Assembly (NCBI GenBank): GCA_030602935.1
Contig: JAUVYU010000055.1
Coordinates: 1 to 6,118, forward strand
From: Candidatus Bathyarchaeota archaeon
GTDB taxonomy: Archaea > Thermoproteota > Bathyarchaeia > TCS64
DNA length: 6,118 bases
Reading direction: 5' to 3'
The position numbers were made by a program, and so were the translations under genes. This document shows positions 5,825 through 6,118 of this stretch, piece after piece. The first letter of the stretch is position 1, and each line of letters opens with the position of its first letter. The notes under the pieces are model-generated. The model did no database searches and was not told where the DNA came from. It saw only the letters and a list, made by a program, of their open reading frames with translations.

Positions 5825-6118
5825 ACCACCAAGCAGAACCCAAACCACCTACGCGCGCCCCAATCCAGAGCCACCTCAAAAAAGGTAGAGGGGGTCACCC
5901 ATCGGAACCCGAGAAACCCCCCCAACGACCTAAAGAAAAATGAAAAACCCTCCACCGCCGTCACATTCCAGATAAAACACCGTCCATTCCAATAAAACAA
6001 CCCCCACGGAACAGTGAACAGCCCACCCCAGACACCAGCCACTTCACACCGAAAAGACAACAATAAACCCTCATGCCCACCCACCGACGCGCCCGGAAAC
6101 CCTTATCCTATGCCAGCC
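5825..6118 (+). other. Non-coding stretch with extreme A+C strand bias
   Basis: A hand count over these 294 bases gives A 105, C 118, G 43 and T 28, so about 76% is A+C. No T run exceeds two bases. I find no convincing gene on either strand: open frames here follow from the scarcity of T (few stops on plus) or give Trp/Phe/Gly-rich nonsense on minus. AACCC occurs seven times (5837, 5906, 5915, 5946, 5999, 6066, 6098), somewhat more than the base composition predicts (about 2.4). RNA copied from the plus strand would be nearly unable to fold. No oligo-U terminator for the kinase operon is present within the window. Confidence 0.6.
5932..5947 (-). terminator. U-rich stretch, possible terminator for a leftward gene beyond the right edge
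   Basis: On the minus strand this reads TTTTTCATTTTTCTTT, the T-rich type of signal that ends archaeal transcripts. A further T6 lies at 5883-5878. Both would suit a convergent gene entering from beyond 6118. No such gene is visible, so this is an inference from base content only. Confidence 0.3.

Noticed and set aside
5872..5900. Possible hairpins (ACCT...AGGT and GGGTCACCC) as a terminator for the kinase
   Set aside because: The stems are four pairs or fewer and no U-run follows on the plus strand.
5825..5992. In-frame open extension of 56 codons after the kinase TGA, suggesting readthrough
   Set aside because: T is so rare here that stops are unlikely in any plus frame. The translation is Pro/Asn/Lys-rich with no domain, and no recoding signal is visible.
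5671..6084. Minus-strand open frame of 137 codons across the kinase 3' end and skewed tail
   Set aside because: The product is Trp/Phe/Gly-rich with no domain, overlaps the ATPase domain by about 150 bases, and is open only because of the base skew.

Overview
The window looks archaeal and chromosomal. The grounds are TATA-like boxes placed for leaderless or near-leaderless transcripts, a stand-alone RAM-domain (Lrp/AsnC ligand-binding) protein of archaeal type, an AbrB-type mini-regulator, TTG start codons, and a soluble REC-PAS-GAF histidine kinase of the kind common in archaea. The GAF style (LDG-x-G, then LSEL-x-VP, then INxExExxxAF) reminds me most of Bathyarchaeia and related lineages. 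That placement comes from memory of protein style, not from a search. I see no mobile element, CRISPR array, rRNA or tRNA.

Layout. Positions 2-277 (+) hold the C-terminal end of an NADPH-dependent FMN reductase/flavodoxin-fold protein cut by the window edge. Only 12 bases after its stop lies the end of a 54-residue AbrB/SpoVT DNA-binding protein on the minus strand (290-454), with an AT-rich promoter just upstream of it. A 75-residue RAM-only protein follows at 596-823 (+), ending in a small inverted repeat with a T-rich tail. Positions 944-1918 (-) encode a 324-residue protein I cannot name: an N-terminal four-cysteine zinc ribbon, a long acidic Pro/Glu linker containing a 24-residue tandem repeat, and a helical C-terminal domain.

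Divergent from it, behind a clear TATA box, is a two-gene signalling operon. The first gene is a single-domain response regulator (2073-2489). The second, overlapping it by 28 bases, is a 1120-residue hybrid kinase (2462-5824) ordered REC-PAS-GAF-GAF-PAS-GAF-HisKA-HATPase. Neither protein has a membrane segment or a DNA-binding output domain. The pair therefore looks like a cytosolic phosphorelay whose final target is not visible, unless the divergent zinc-ribbon protein is involved (speculative).

The last 294 bases (5825-6118) carry no convincing gene and have an extreme strand bias: about 76% A+C on the plus strand by hand count, with T under 10%. A-tracts there would read as U-rich terminators for a leftward gene entering from beyond the right edge. 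The most unusual items are this skewed tail, the triplicated GAF module, and the unnamed zinc-ribbon/acidic-repeat protein.
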